Assembly: GCF_013041605.1 (NCBI RefSeq)
Contig: NZ_JABEQC010000019.1
Coordinates: forward strand, 1 to 57,330
Reading direction: 5' to 3'
DNA from: Vibrio plantisponsor
Lineage (GTDB): Bacteria; Pseudomonadota; Gammaproteobacteria; Enterobacterales; Vibrionaceae
Length of the DNA stretch: 57,330 nt
A model generated the notes under the pieces. It saw nothing but the letters and a program-made list of their open reading frames with translations, ran no database searches and was not told the origin of the DNA. Made by a program: the position numbers and the translations under genes. The first letter of the stretch is position 1, and every line of letters begins with the position of its first letter. Below, in pieces: positions 34,730 through 43,455 of this stretch.

Positions 34730-36079
34730 TTAAGACTTATTCAAACCCAGTTTTTTCTCTAGGTAGTGAATGTTCGCGCCACCATGTTGGAAGTTCTCAT
34801 CCTTCATGATTTCTTGTTGTAGAGGTACGTTTGTTTTAATGCCTTCTACAATCATTTCGTTCAGCGCGTTACGCATACGTGCGATCGCTACATCACGGTT
34901 CTCACCGAAAGTGATCAGCTTACCGATCATTGAATCGTAGTAAGGCGGAACTGTGTAACCAGAGTAGATGTGCGATTCCCAACGAACGCCCATACCACCC
35001 GGAGTGTGTAGACGAGTAATCTTACCTGGGCTTGGCAGGAAGCGTACTGGGTCTTCAGCGTTGATACGACACTCAACAGCATGGCCGCGGATCTTGATGT
35101 CACTTTGAGTAAATGACAGAGGCTGACCAGCTGCAATACGAAGTTGCTCTTTAATCAAGTCTACGCCAGTTACCATTTCGGTTACTGGGTGTTCAACCTG
35201 AATACGTGTGTTCATTTCGATGAAGTAGAACTCGCCATTTTCGTATAGGAATTCGAATGTACCTGCACCGCGGTAGCCGATCTCAATACACGCACGAGTA
35301 CAACGTTCGCCGATGTACTTACGCATCTCTTCAGTGATACCTGGAGCTGGAGCTTCTTCAACAACTTTCTGGTGACGACGTTGCATTGAACAGTCACGCT
35401 CACCTAAGTGAATTGCGCCACCTTGGCCATCAGCAAGTACCTGAACTTCAACGTGACGAGGGTTTTCTAGGAATTTTTCCATGTAAACCATGTCGTTGTT
35501 GAAAGCTGCTTTTGCTTCTGCACGAGTCATGCTGATTGCGTTAACAAGTTCTGCTTCAGAGCGAACAACACGCATACCACGACCGCCGCCGCCGCCAGAC
35601 GCTTTAATGATTACTGGGTAACCAATGCGTTTAGCATGAGCTTTGTTTTTCGCTTCGTCATTGTCCAGAGGACCGTCAGAACCCGGAACACAAGGTACGC
35701 CAGCTTTTTTCATTGAGTTGATTGCTGAAACTTTATCACCCATTAGACGAATGGTTTCTGCTCTAGGACCAACGAAAATAAAGCCGCTTTTTTCTACTTG
35801 TTCAGCAAAGTCTGCGTTCTCAGATAGGAAGCCGTATCCTGGGTGAATCGCAACAGCACCTGTCACTTCTGCAGCAGAAATGATGCGTGGAATGTTTAGG
35901 TAACTTTCCATGCTTGATGCTGGACCGATACAGATAGACTCATCTGCTAGCAATACATGTTTTAGATCGCGGTCTGCTGTTGAGTGAACAGCAACCGTTT
36001 TGATCCCTAATTCTTTACATGCGCGAAGAATACGAAGTGCAATTTCACCTCGGTTCGCGATGACTACTTTATCTAACAT
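34730..36079 (-). CDS. accC: acetyl-CoA carboxylase biotin carboxylase subunit
   Basis: The 449-residue ATP-grasp enzyme carboxylates biotin on AccB in the first step of fatty-acid synthesis. Motifs: MLDKVVIANRGEIALRILRA, IIKASGGGGGRGMRVV (ATP lid), EAPAPGI, FIEMNTRIQVEHPVTEMVTG. Length is standard. It follows accB by 14 bases in a leftward operon. Confidence 0.97.
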   Translation of the reverse strand: MLDKVVIANRGEIALRILRACKELGIKTVAVHSTADRDLKHVLLADESICIGPASSMESYLNIPRIISAAEVTGAVAIHPGYGFLSENADFAEQVEKSGFIFVGPRAETIRLMGDKVSAINSMKKAGVPCVPGSDGPLDNDEAKNKAHAKRIGYPVIIKASGGGGGRGMRVVRSEAELVNAISMTRAEAKAAFNNDMVYMEKFLENPRHVEVQVLADGQGGAIHLGERDCSMQRRHQKVVEEAPAPGITEEMRKYIGERCTRACIEIGYRGAGTFEFLYENGEFYFIEMNTRIQVEHPVTEMVTGVDLIKEQLRIAAGQPLSFTQSDIKIRGHAVECRINAEDPVRFLPSPGKITRLHTPGGMGVRWESHIYSGYTVPPYYDSMIGKLITFGENRDVAIARMRNALNEMIVEGIKTNVPLQQEIMKDENFQHGGANIHYLEKKLGLNKS

Positions 36080-36093
36080 AGAAAAGGCCTCTA

Positions 36094-36570
36094 TTATTCG
36101 ATAACAACAAGTGGTTGGTCGAATTCTACAGGCTGACCGTCTTCTAGTAGGATTGCAGTAACAACACCAGATTTGTCTGATTCGATTTGGTTCATCATTT
36201 TCATCGCTTCAACGATACATAGAGTATCACCAACAGACACTTTTTGACCCACTTCGATGAATGGTTTTGAATCTGGACTTGGTGAGCGGTAGAACGTACC
36301 AACCATTGGAGAAAGAACGCTATGACCTGCAGGTGCACTTGGCTCTGCAGATGCTGCAGATGCTGCAGGTGCAGCAGCTGCAGCAGCTGGTGCCGCTACA
36401 GGTGCAGGTGCAGCTACAGGAGCTGGTGCTGCCGCATAGTGAATTGGTGCTGGCGCAGGGACACCGTGGCGACTGATTCGTACCGACTCTTCGCCTTCAG
36501 AAATTTCTAGTTCAGCGATGCCTGATTCTTCAACTAACTCGATTAGCTTCTTGATTTTACGAATATCCAT
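36094..36570 (-). CDS. accB: acetyl-CoA carboxylase biotin carboxyl carrier protein
   Basis: The 158-residue carrier has the N-terminal MDIRKIKKLIELVEESGIAELEI helix, an Ala/Pro-rich mobile linker (about 35-80), and the biotinyl domain with the acceptor Lys in VEAMKMMN near residue 123. It starts 61 bases after aroQ. The Ala/Pro linker is encoded by short GCTGCA-like repeats, a normal feature of this gene. Confidence 0.97.
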   Translation of the reverse strand: MDIRKIKKLIELVEESGIAELEISEGEESVRISRHGVPAPAPIHYAAAPAPVAAPAPVAAPAAAAAAPAASAASAEPSAPAGHSVLSPMVGTFYRSPSPDSKPFIEVGQKVSVGDTLCIVEAMKMMNQIESDKSGVVTAILLEDGQPVEFDQPLVVIE

Positions 36571-36631
36571 TGTTTCTTTTCTCTTTTATCTTGTTGAGTA
36601 AGACAGTTCGTTAGAACTGCAGAGTGTTTGG

Positions 36632-37081
36632 TTACTTTGCCTGCAAAGTTTTAATGGCAGCAGACAGAGCAAATTCATAACCTTGCGCACCTAAACCACA
36701 AATCACCCCTTGTGCTTTATCAGACAGGTAAGAGTGGTGGCGGAATGGCTCACGAGCATGCACGTTCGACAGGTGTACTTCGATAAACGGAATGGCAACG
36801 CCGAGCAAAGCATCACGAATAGCGACGCTGGTGTGCGTAAATGCTGCAGGGTTGATAATAATGAAATCCACATTTCCATGAGCTTGGTGAATTGCTTCAA
36901 TAAGTTCATATTCGCGGTTGGATTGAAGATGTTCTAACTCAACACCTGCTTTTTCTGCATTTTCACGTAAGGTCGCGACAATGTGTTCTAAGGTGTTAGA
37001 ACCATAGTGTGTCGGTTCACGTAAACCTAATAAGTTTAGGTTTGGACCGTTCAAGACAAGAATGCGTAATTTGGCAGCCAT
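36632..37081 (-). CDS. aroQ: 3-dehydroquinate dehydratase, type II
   Basis: The 149-residue enzyme converts 3-dehydroquinate to 3-dehydroshikimate in the shikimate pathway. Motifs: ILVLNGPNLNLLGLREPTHYG with the catalytic Tyr, QSNREYELIEAIH, IINPAAFTHTSVAIRDAL and IEVHLSNVHAREPFRHHS. It heads the aroQ-accB-accC unit seen in many gamma-proteobacteria. Confidence 0.97.
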   Translation of the reverse strand: MAAKLRILVLNGPNLNLLGLREPTHYGSNTLEHIVATLRENAEKAGVELEHLQSNREYELIEAIHQAHGNVDFIIINPAAFTHTSVAIRDALLGVAIPFIEVHLSNVHAREPFRHHSYLSDKAQGVICGLGAQGYEFALSAAIKTLQAK

Positions 37082-37523
37082 TGTGTCGCTATCTTCCTCT
37101 AATGTGGAGCGAATCGGAAATTCTCGGGAATCTTCTCGTATTCGACACTATTTTTTGTCAAAAATTCGTAGAGATTTTTAAATTGACCAAGATTATAGCC
37201 AATTCACAGCAAATGGCAGCAAATTACTGGTCTTATCACTTTTATTTAATATTTGAGTATAGATGAAATGGGAGGAATGGCACATTGTGAACCAATCCTT
37301 AAGCATTTCATTCTTTAGTGGGTAAGCCAATATCGGATTTCTCTGATAATTCAAAAAATTGTTGTTAATCTGATGTTCAAGACTCAATCAAAAACTATAG
37401 TTTATAAATTCGGCTTTAAAAAGTGTTGTTACACTCAGGTCAGAGGTCTATTAGAGGAGAGAATTTGATTGAAGGGGGCAGACTCCAGCATCAAGCATTT
37501 CTTCTCCATGAAGGTACTTAAAA
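37082..37523. promoter_or_regulatory. divergent intergenic region between aroQ and an outer-membrane protein gene
   Basis: No gene is visible here. Reading leftward, TATAAT (37192-37197) about 110 bases before aroQ is a candidate -10 box, with only a weak -35. A TTGACA also occurs nearer the gene without a good -10. Reading rightward the region is AT-rich before the outer-membrane gene, with an AAGGTAC site near its start. No CRP or other recognisable operator was found. Confidence 0.4.
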
Positions 37524-38324
37524 ATGAAAACAGCCCCATTTATATCGATAGCAACGTTAGTTTTCGCTAGTGCAGTGCATGCGGCGCCAAACTCGGATAT
37601 TAAAGATAATGAATCTAAGTTAGCAGATGACCCAACCAAGGTAGTAACCAAAGTGGGTGTGTCTTATGCGAATAACTATGATTTCGATGACTCAAACGTA
37701 TCTTTTTCTGGATCATTAGCGTTTGACCCTGCGAGAAAGATTAACGTTCGTCTTAATTCAGATGCGAGTGAATGGCGTGTAGGCGGCTCTTGGTTATTTC
37801 CAGTTGGTATCTTGAACTTCAACTTTGGTAAGAATGAGTACACTAACGGCGCCACACAAACTAACTACAGTGTGGGTACTTTTATTCCTCTGAGTTTATT
37901 TGGCATTGAACCTTTGGGGGTTCAGTTGTTCCCAATGGCGGGTTACACATACAACGATGGTGAGTCTCCAGCTTGTGATAACAATGCTGTTAGCGCATGT
38001 TCAGATGTAAACTTCGTAGGCACGCCAAGTGCTGAAAATGGCTTTTATATGGCGGACTCTGCAGGAAGCAGTGGCTATGTCGGCGCTTTTGGTTTGAAAC
38101 CTTTGTCGCAAGAAGTGACTTTAATGGGCTTTGCTGCGGGTACTTATGGTTCAGAGAACAGCGAAGGTGAAAACTACAAAGGTTTCTTCCTTGGTGGTGG
38201 TGTGAGTTATTTGGCAAACAAGAACCACTCATTCAGTTTGATGACGTTTATGATGGACAACAATACTTACTTAGATGATCCAGATAAACGTGTGATTGCT
38301 TCTTACACTTATCAGTTCGATTAA
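37524..38324 (+). CDS. putative outer-membrane beta-barrel protein
   Basis: The 266-residue protein has a cleavable signal peptide (MKTAPFISIATLVFASAVHAA, cut after VHA-like AXA near residue 21), then alternating beta strands rich in Gly, Ser, aromatic and acidic residues and an end SYTYQFD, typical of small barrels (last residue is Asp, not Phe). There are two cysteines in SPACDNNAVSACSD, likely a loop disulfide. I do not recognise the family. It is a single-gene unit with its own terminator. Confidence 0.75.
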   Translation: MKTAPFISIATLVFASAVHAAPNSDIKDNESKLADDPTKVVTKVGVSYANNYDFDDSNVSFSGSLAFDPARKINVRLNSDASEWRVGGSWLFPVGILNFNFGKNEYTNGATQTNYSVGTFIPLSLFGIEPLGVQLFPMAGYTYNDGESPACDNNAVSACSDVNFVGTPSAENGFYMADSAGSSGYVGAFGLKPLSQEVTLMGFAAGTYGSENSEGENYKGFFLGGGVSYLANKNHSFSLMTFMMDNNTYLDDPDKRVIASYTYQFD

Positions 38325-38359
38325 TTGCGAACTTGACGTTGCTGAGTTGAGATAAGAAA

Positions 38360-38388
38360 AAGCCCCAATCAAGTATTGGGGCTTTCTG
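38360..38388. terminator. bidirectional terminator between the outer-membrane gene and acs
   Basis: AAAGCCCCAAT pairs with ATTGGGGCTTT (38360-38385) around CAAGT. T-rich flanks lie on both sides, so it can serve the rightward outer-membrane gene and the leftward acs gene. Confidence 0.8.
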
Positions 38389-38427
38389 CTTTTAGAGTTT
38401 CTTTGATTCCACGTAGAGAGCCTTCGA

Positions 38428-40377
38428 TTATACGAGTTCAGCTTTCTCAGCGATGAGTTTATCCACTACGCTTGGATCCGCTAGGGTAGAAGTATCACCT
38501 AAGTTACCAGTATCACCAGTTGCAATCTTACGTAGAATACGACGCATGATTTTACCTGAACGTGTTTTAGGTAGAGCATCAGTCCAGTGCAGTACATCTG
38601 GCGTTGCGATCGGACCAATTTCTTTACGCACCCAGTCTTTCACTTCTTTGTGCAGTTCCGCCGTTGGATACACACCATCATTGAGCGTGATGTAAGCGTA
38701 AATTGCTTGGCCTTTAATGTCGTGAGGTACACCAACGACAGCCGCTTCAGCAATTTTCTCGAATGCAACCAGAGCAGATTCGATTTCCGCAGTACCCATA
38801 CGGTGACCAGATACGTTGAGTACGTCATCGACACGACCAGTGATCCAGTAATAACCATCTTCATCGCGGCGAGCTCCGTCACCAGTAAAGTACATGCCTT
38901 TAAAGGTAGAGAAGTAAGTTTGCTCGAAGCGTTCGTGGTCACCATACACGGTGCGCATTTGACCCGGCCATGAGTCCAGAATGACTAGGTTACCTTCAGC
39001 CGCACCATCCACGATTTCACCCATGTTATCAACTAGCGCAGGTTGCACGCCAAAGAATGGACGAGTCGCTGAGCCCGGTTTCAAGTCTGTTGCGCCAGGA
39101 AGTGGCGTAATCAAAATACCGCCAGTTTCTGTCTGCCACCAAGTATCCACAATTGGAGATTTCTCGTTACCTATGGTCTTGTAGTACCACTCCCAAGCTT
39201 CTGGGTTAATTGGTTCACCTACTGAGCCCATGATGCGAAGGCTATTACGATGAGTGTCTTTTACCGCTTCATCGCCTTTTGCCATTAGAGCACGTATTGC
39301 CGTTGGTGCTGTGTAAAGGATATTGACCTGATGTTTGTCGACAACTTGGCTCATACGGTTTGTATCTGGGTAGTTTGGTACACCTTCAAACAGAATGGTT
39401 TTCGCGCCGTTCGCCAGTGGTCCGTAAATCAAATAAGTGTGACCAGTAATCCAGCCCACATCGGCAGTACACCAGAAAGTTTCACCTGGTTGGTAGTCGA
39501 ACACGTATTTAAACGTCATGGTCGCGTAAACAAGGTAGCCACCCGTGGTGTGCAGTACGCCTTTAGGTTTACCTGTTGAACCTGAGGTGTAAAGGATGAA
39601 TAGAGGATCCTCCGCTTTCATCTCTTCAGGAGGACAGTCAGCCGATACTTTTGCTGTTGCTTCATGCCACCAAACATCGCGATGCTCATGCCATGCTACA
39701 TCACCACCAGTACGTTTAAACACAATAACTTTGCTGATGTTTTTGATTTCAGGGTTAGTCAGAGCTTCGTCGACGTTTTTCTTCAGAGGAACTGCGCGGC
39801 CACCGCGAACACCTTCATCGGCAGTGATGACCAGTTTCGCGTTTGAGTCAATAATGCGGCCTGACAGTGCTTCTGGAGAGAAGCCACCAAATACTACCGT
39901 ATGCACGGCACCAATACGTGTACAAGCCAGCATTGCAATCGCGGCTTCTGGAACCATTGGCATGTATAGACACACCACATCGCCTTTGCGAACGCCTTGC
40001 TCTTTCATTGCGTTTGAGAAGCGACAAACTTGTTCATGCAACTGCTTAAAAGTAAGCGTCTTGTCTTCTTCAGGATTGTCGCCTTCCCAAATGATGGCAA
40101 CGTCATCACCACGTTCAGCAAGATGACGGTCGATACAGTTAGCAGAAACGTTTAGTGTGCCGTCTTCAAACCAGCGAATGTCGACATGTCCAGTATCGAA
40201 AGAAGTCTGTTTTACTTTAGTGAATGGTTTAATCCAATCCACAATCTTACCGTGTTCGCTCCAGAACCCTTCAGGATCGGAAACTGATTGCTGGTACATG
40301 GCTAGGTAAGTGTCATTATCCGCATGCGTGTGAGATTTAATATTTTCTTTTACCGGATAAATGTGGGCTTCACTCAT
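38428..40377 (-). CDS. acs: acetyl-coenzyme A synthetase
   Basis: The 649-residue AMP-forming synthetase activates acetate to acetyl-CoA. It has the AMP-binding loop LFILYTSGSTGKPKGVLHTTGGYL, TWWQTETGG, the YFTGDGARRDEDGYYWITGRVDDV hinge and the C-terminal lysine in KTRSGKIMRRILRK that is acetylated to inactivate Acs. In Vibrio it is the main output of the acetate switch controlled by CrbS, encoded here 4.4 kb upstream. Confidence 0.97.
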   Translation of the reverse strand: MSEAHIYPVKENIKSHTHADNDTYLAMYQQSVSDPEGFWSEHGKIVDWIKPFTKVKQTSFDTGHVDIRWFEDGTLNVSANCIDRHLAERGDDVAIIWEGDNPEEDKTLTFKQLHEQVCRFSNAMKEQGVRKGDVVCLYMPMVPEAAIAMLACTRIGAVHTVVFGGFSPEALSGRIIDSNAKLVITADEGVRGGRAVPLKKNVDEALTNPEIKNISKVIVFKRTGGDVAWHEHRDVWWHEATAKVSADCPPEEMKAEDPLFILYTSGSTGKPKGVLHTTGGYLVYATMTFKYVFDYQPGETFWCTADVGWITGHTYLIYGPLANGAKTILFEGVPNYPDTNRMSQVVDKHQVNILYTAPTAIRALMAKGDEAVKDTHRNSLRIMGSVGEPINPEAWEWYYKTIGNEKSPIVDTWWQTETGGILITPLPGATDLKPGSATRPFFGVQPALVDNMGEIVDGAAEGNLVILDSWPGQMRTVYGDHERFEQTYFSTFKGMYFTGDGARRDEDGYYWITGRVDDVLNVSGHRMGTAEIESALVAFEKIAEAAVVGVPHDIKGQAIYAYITLNDGVYPTAELHKEVKDWVRKEIGPIATPDVLHWTDALPKTRSGKIMRRILRKIATGDTGNLGDTSTLADPSVVDKLIAEKAELV

Positions 40378-40443
40378 TACAAATTCTCCTTGTGAATACG
40401 GCGATTACCTTGATGGCGTTTAAAACACCCAGCAAGGAATATC

Positions 40444-40484
40444 GTTATAGCTATAACTCTTAGTCACAAGGGGAAGTTTCACAA
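40444..40484 (-). promoter_or_regulatory. acs upstream region with palindrome and direct repeats
   Basis: GTTATAGCTATAAC (40444-40457) is a perfect 14-bp palindrome about 67-80 bases upstream of the acs ATG. Two copies of TTGTGA (minus strand; 40464-40469 and 40479-40484) lie next to it, 15 bases apart. These are candidate sites for the CrbR regulator or CRP, but the palindrome could also contain a -10 box. Nothing here is proven. Confidence 0.35.
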
Positions 40485-40585
40485 TTAGACTTTAGGATAA
40501 ATGCGGTTTGTTTAAGGCGGAATAAAACGGATTTTTGTTTGATTAGGCGTTTGTTTGAAAAGGGAAATGACCCACAAATCAGACT

Positions 40586-41215
40586 TTAGTGATAGGACGA
40601 GGTGAAAGTCGGTAAGTCTCCATGAGTTAGGCGTACATAAACCAAAGCGGCTGAGATGGCATCTTGCAGTGCATCGTGTTTGTCTTGTTGTGGCAGACCG
40701 AGATGTTTGCAAATAGCATCCAAACTCAAATCGATATAAGCGTTAGGCAGATGGCGCTCAAGTTTATCGTGATAAATCTGACTGACTTCAATCAGTTCGT
40801 TTGGCAGCGGAAAACCAAGCTGTTTACGACAAGCAATATCCAAGATCTTTTTGTCATAACGAATGTGATAGCCAACCAGAGGGCGGTTACCAATAAAGGC
40901 GATGAGTTGAATGAGCGCTTCTTTTTCTGAAATACCGTCAATTAAGTCTTGATGACGCATACGGTGAATACGGACTGAATTGGAATCAAGAGACTGCGGT
41001 GCCCTTAGCCTCACTTCGAAAGGCTGGCTAGTGATAATGCGATTATCAATAATCTTGGTTGCCGCGATGGTCACCAGTTCCGCTCTGTTTGGGTCTAAGC
41101 TGGTGGTCTCACAGTCGAGCGAGACATACTCATTGCCACTGCTTGGTTCAAACAGTGACTGATAATGAGATCCTTTTAGCTTATGGTGCCAATAGCGGCG
41201 ACTTATCCAATTCAT
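40586..41215 (-). CDS. DnaQ-like 3'-5' exonuclease (DEDDh)
   Basis: The 209-residue exonuclease resembles the proofreading epsilon subunit of DNA polymerase III. Its first acidic motif is YVSLDCETTSLD (D and E), then LVGYHIRYDKKILD (second Asp) and HDALQDAISAA (His and Asp). It lacks the C-terminal polymerase-binding region of DnaQ. It lies 27 bases after the DUF294 gene on the same strand, the pairing found beside acs in other proteobacteria. Its role near acs is unknown. Confidence 0.88.
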   Translation of the reverse strand: MNWISRRYWHHKLKGSHYQSLFEPSSGNEYVSLDCETTSLDPNRAELVTIAATKIIDNRIITSQPFEVRLRAPQSLDSNSVRIHRMRHQDLIDGISEKEALIQLIAFIGNRPLVGYHIRYDKKILDIACRKQLGFPLPNELIEVSQIYHDKLERHLPNAYIDLSLDAICKHLGLPQQDKHDALQDAISAALVYVRLTHGDLPTFTSSYH

Positions 41216-41242
41216 AGTACTGCCCGTTTATCTCTGATATGC

Positions 41243-43081
41243 CTAGTCTCTGATTTGGTAATGATAGCCAAGCCACTGTTTAAATTTCTTCACGACGTGC
41301 AGACTGTGTCTCAGTAAGTCTCGCTCAGTACGGTCAAGCAAGTTTATGTCGATGTTGTTCGTGCCTTTTGTGTCTGCACCGACAGGATGGGCGAGTTGCT
41401 GCGCGAGACGTAATTTGAAAAACTGCTTCAGCGCTTCACTTAGGTTGTCGCCAGTTTGTTTTTCCAGTACGCGACGTTTTACCAGCTCGCCGATTCTGTC
41501 GAAGGTGTTATTTGCTTCAATCATGTGTTCTAAGCTCAAGGCACGAATGCCGTGAACGATAGGGAATATACCGCCTTGCTTGATATCCAAACCGGTTTTT
41601 GAATTCTTCACGTTCCCGAATAAAGTGAGCGGAACGGAAAAATTCAGCGCCGGACGGGTAAATTCGGTAAGAATCAGTTCCTGATCGGCCATCAGATGAC
41701 TCAAATGTGACTTGATAGGAGCCAACAAAGATTTATTACCTGCAATCGCATGAGCATCAGCCATGATGGCAATATCCATCACTTGTTCAGGCTTAGCAGC
41801 ATTGACCCAACTGCTGAGCATTTTTTTCCACTGTGACTGGCTTTTAACCCATTTAGGGTTGTTCACCATCACCTTGCCGGGACATAGAGGATAACCAAGC
41901 TGCAACAAGGTATGGGTTAGTTCATGCATGACGTTTTCACACTGATGCCATTCCAGTCCGTCTTTAATAATTAAAGCGTTGTCCTGATCGGTTTTGAGTA
42001 TTTGTTCTCCGCGTCCTTCTGACCCTAATACGATGAAACAACAGTGATCATGCAGTGCTGGTGGCACCACGAGTTCAAACGCTTTCTCGATGATCTGCTC
42101 ATTGACCGCAGAAATGAGCTCCATGATAAAACGGGTGCGGACGCCTCGGCTGAGCAAGCTTTCGATCAACTCGATTTGTTTATTGGATGCTAAGGCCAGT
42201 TCTTCAACGCTGGAGGCTCGCGCAATCGCCAGTGTCAGAACATGCGAGTGGGTAGAGAAGGTACTGAGGATCTGCGTCATATCCAGCATACCAATGGCAT
42301 TGTTACCATCGCATACCATGACTCGTTTCACGCGGTTTCGCGTCATCATCACCATGGCATTAAACAGAAAATCCCCTTCATCGACATGCATGACAGGGAA
42401 TGTCGCTATTTTACCTACGGGTGTATCAAGCGGATGGTTCTCCAGCATCACTGCATGCAGCATGTTAGTTCGGGTGACGATGGCATACGGATGATGAGTA
42501 GAGTCAATTAAGCGAATATCGGATTCAGCCAGCTCAACCAGTGCGGCATCGACACCGTTTTCTTTCATCTGCATGGTGACTGTTTTCAATGATTGCTCTG
42601 GAGTGACAATCATTGGTGGAGAATAAATGGAGTTGTCGACCTTGGTCAGGATGAATTCAGCGATGTTTTTCTGCTGCTGTGCAGCCTCAATCAGCTCTTG
42701 TCTTTTGGCCAAGTTGTTATCGAAGTAAGCGGCAAACTGCCCATTTTCAGAATAGAGAGAAAGAAAGATTTCTCTTGGGATCAGGTAAGACAGCGTATCT
42801 TCTAACGCAATGTACTGGTGGCGGGTATGTTCTTCAAATAAGGCGCGCACATCGAACATGTCGTCGTTAGCGTAATGAGCGAATATTTCTTTCCCCGTTG
42901 GCGAGCGCTCTTCGACCGTTCCTTTAATAAGGACGTGTAAATGAGTGCTGGTTTGGCCGCTTTTCAGCAGTGGGGCACCTTGCCGGTAATAGGCCACATC
43001 TAGTGATGCGCGAAGTTGTTTCTGTTGATCAGAGGTCAAACGATCAAAGGGTGGAGATTGCATGTTGAATTTATCAGGCAT
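41243..43081 (-). CDS. cNMP-binding, CBS and DUF294 nucleotidyltransferase-like protein
   Basis: The 612-residue protein has, in order, a cyclic-nucleotide-binding fold (about 10-130), a tandem CBS module (about 155-285), a DUF294 nucleotidyltransferase-like domain with FIVLGSEGRGEQILKTDQDNALI (G-S ... D-x-D, about 345-375), and a C-terminal helical DUF294_C. Such proteins are predicted signal-transduction enzymes, often near acs. The start ATG lies in the tip of a dispersed repeat whose GGAAGG supplies the ribosome site, see 43081-43145. Confidence 0.88.
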   Translation of the reverse strand: MPDKFNMQSPPFDRLTSDQQKQLRASLDVAYYRQGAPLLKSGQTSTHLHVLIKGTVEERSPTGKEIFAHYANDDMFDVRALFEEHTRHQYIALEDTLSYLIPREIFLSLYSENGQFAAYFDNNLAKRQELIEAAQQQKNIAEFILTKVDNSIYSPPMIVTPEQSLKTVTMQMKENGVDAALVELAESDIRLIDSTHHPYAIVTRTNMLHAVMLENHPLDTPVGKIATFPVMHVDEGDFLFNAMVMMTRNRVKRVMVCDGNNAIGMLDMTQILSTFSTHSHVLTLAIARASSVEELALASNKQIELIESLLSRGVRTRFIMELISAVNEQIIEKAFELVVPPALHDHCCFIVLGSEGRGEQILKTDQDNALIIKDGLEWHQCENVMHELTHTLLQLGYPLCPGKVMVNNPKWVKSQSQWKKMLSSWVNAAKPEQVMDIAIMADAHAIAGNKSLLAPIKSHLSHLMADQELILTEFTRPALNFSVPLTLFGNVKNSKTGLDIKQGGIFPIVHGIRALSLEHMIEANNTFDRIGELVKRRVLEKQTGDNLSEALKQFFKLRLAQQLAHPVGADTKGTNNIDINLLDRTERDLLRHSLHVVKKFKQWLGYHYQIRD

Positions 43082-43145
43082 ATACCCTTCCTACTTGAAG
43101 CTGCCGCTACATTCGCTGCGTTCATTTGCCCCAATCGCACCGAAC
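43081..43145. repeat. Vibrio dispersed repeat (TATACCC-ended, half element)
   Basis: The segment starts TATACCCTTCCTACTTGAAG and continues with a GCGAATGTAGC/GAACGCAGC-like core (43105-43122). From memory it is like short palindromic dispersed repeats common in vibrios and other gamma-proteobacteria with TATACCC/GGGTATA ends. Only one end is visible here. It abuts the DUF294 start codon so that GGAAGGGTAT precedes ATG on the minus strand. Family identity rests on recollection; a genome search would confirm it. Confidence 0.5.
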
Positions 43146-43455
43146 TAAACATGCCTAACTGCAAATAATTTATCGGCGTTTCGTTTTCTGTGTTCATGGG
43201 GGCTCATTCACTTTTTACTTTGCTGAAATGCTGATTGAATTGGGCATCACAGAAGTTCGTCAGTGAGAGGTATCTAGGGTAAGTGTGACAAATTTCCCTC
43301 AGCCCTCCAGACGACTTTGGTCTAATGACGCTATTTTGCAGCCGATGAAAGTTGTGATAGGGGAAACAGTTCGTTTAACAAAGTTCCCTTTTTCGCGCTC
43401 GTGACTCGTTGCATAATGGCCGCGTTTATTTTTCTCATGCTGTTTAGGATAACTA
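43146..43455 (+). promoter_or_regulatory. leader region of the MFS gene
   Basis: No gene is visible. CATAAT (43412-43417) is a candidate -10 for the MFS gene; TGTGATAGGGGAAACA (43353-43368) shares only the left half of a CRP site. No other clear structure was seen. Confidence 0.35.

Noticed and set aside
36340..36430. GCTGCA-like short repeats
   Set aside because: They code for the Ala/Pro-rich linker of AccB, a normal feature of this protein.
35000..40130. Many open frames opposite accC, accB and acs
   Set aside because: They are antisense shadows of strongly biased coding genes, without ribosome sites or recognisable domains.
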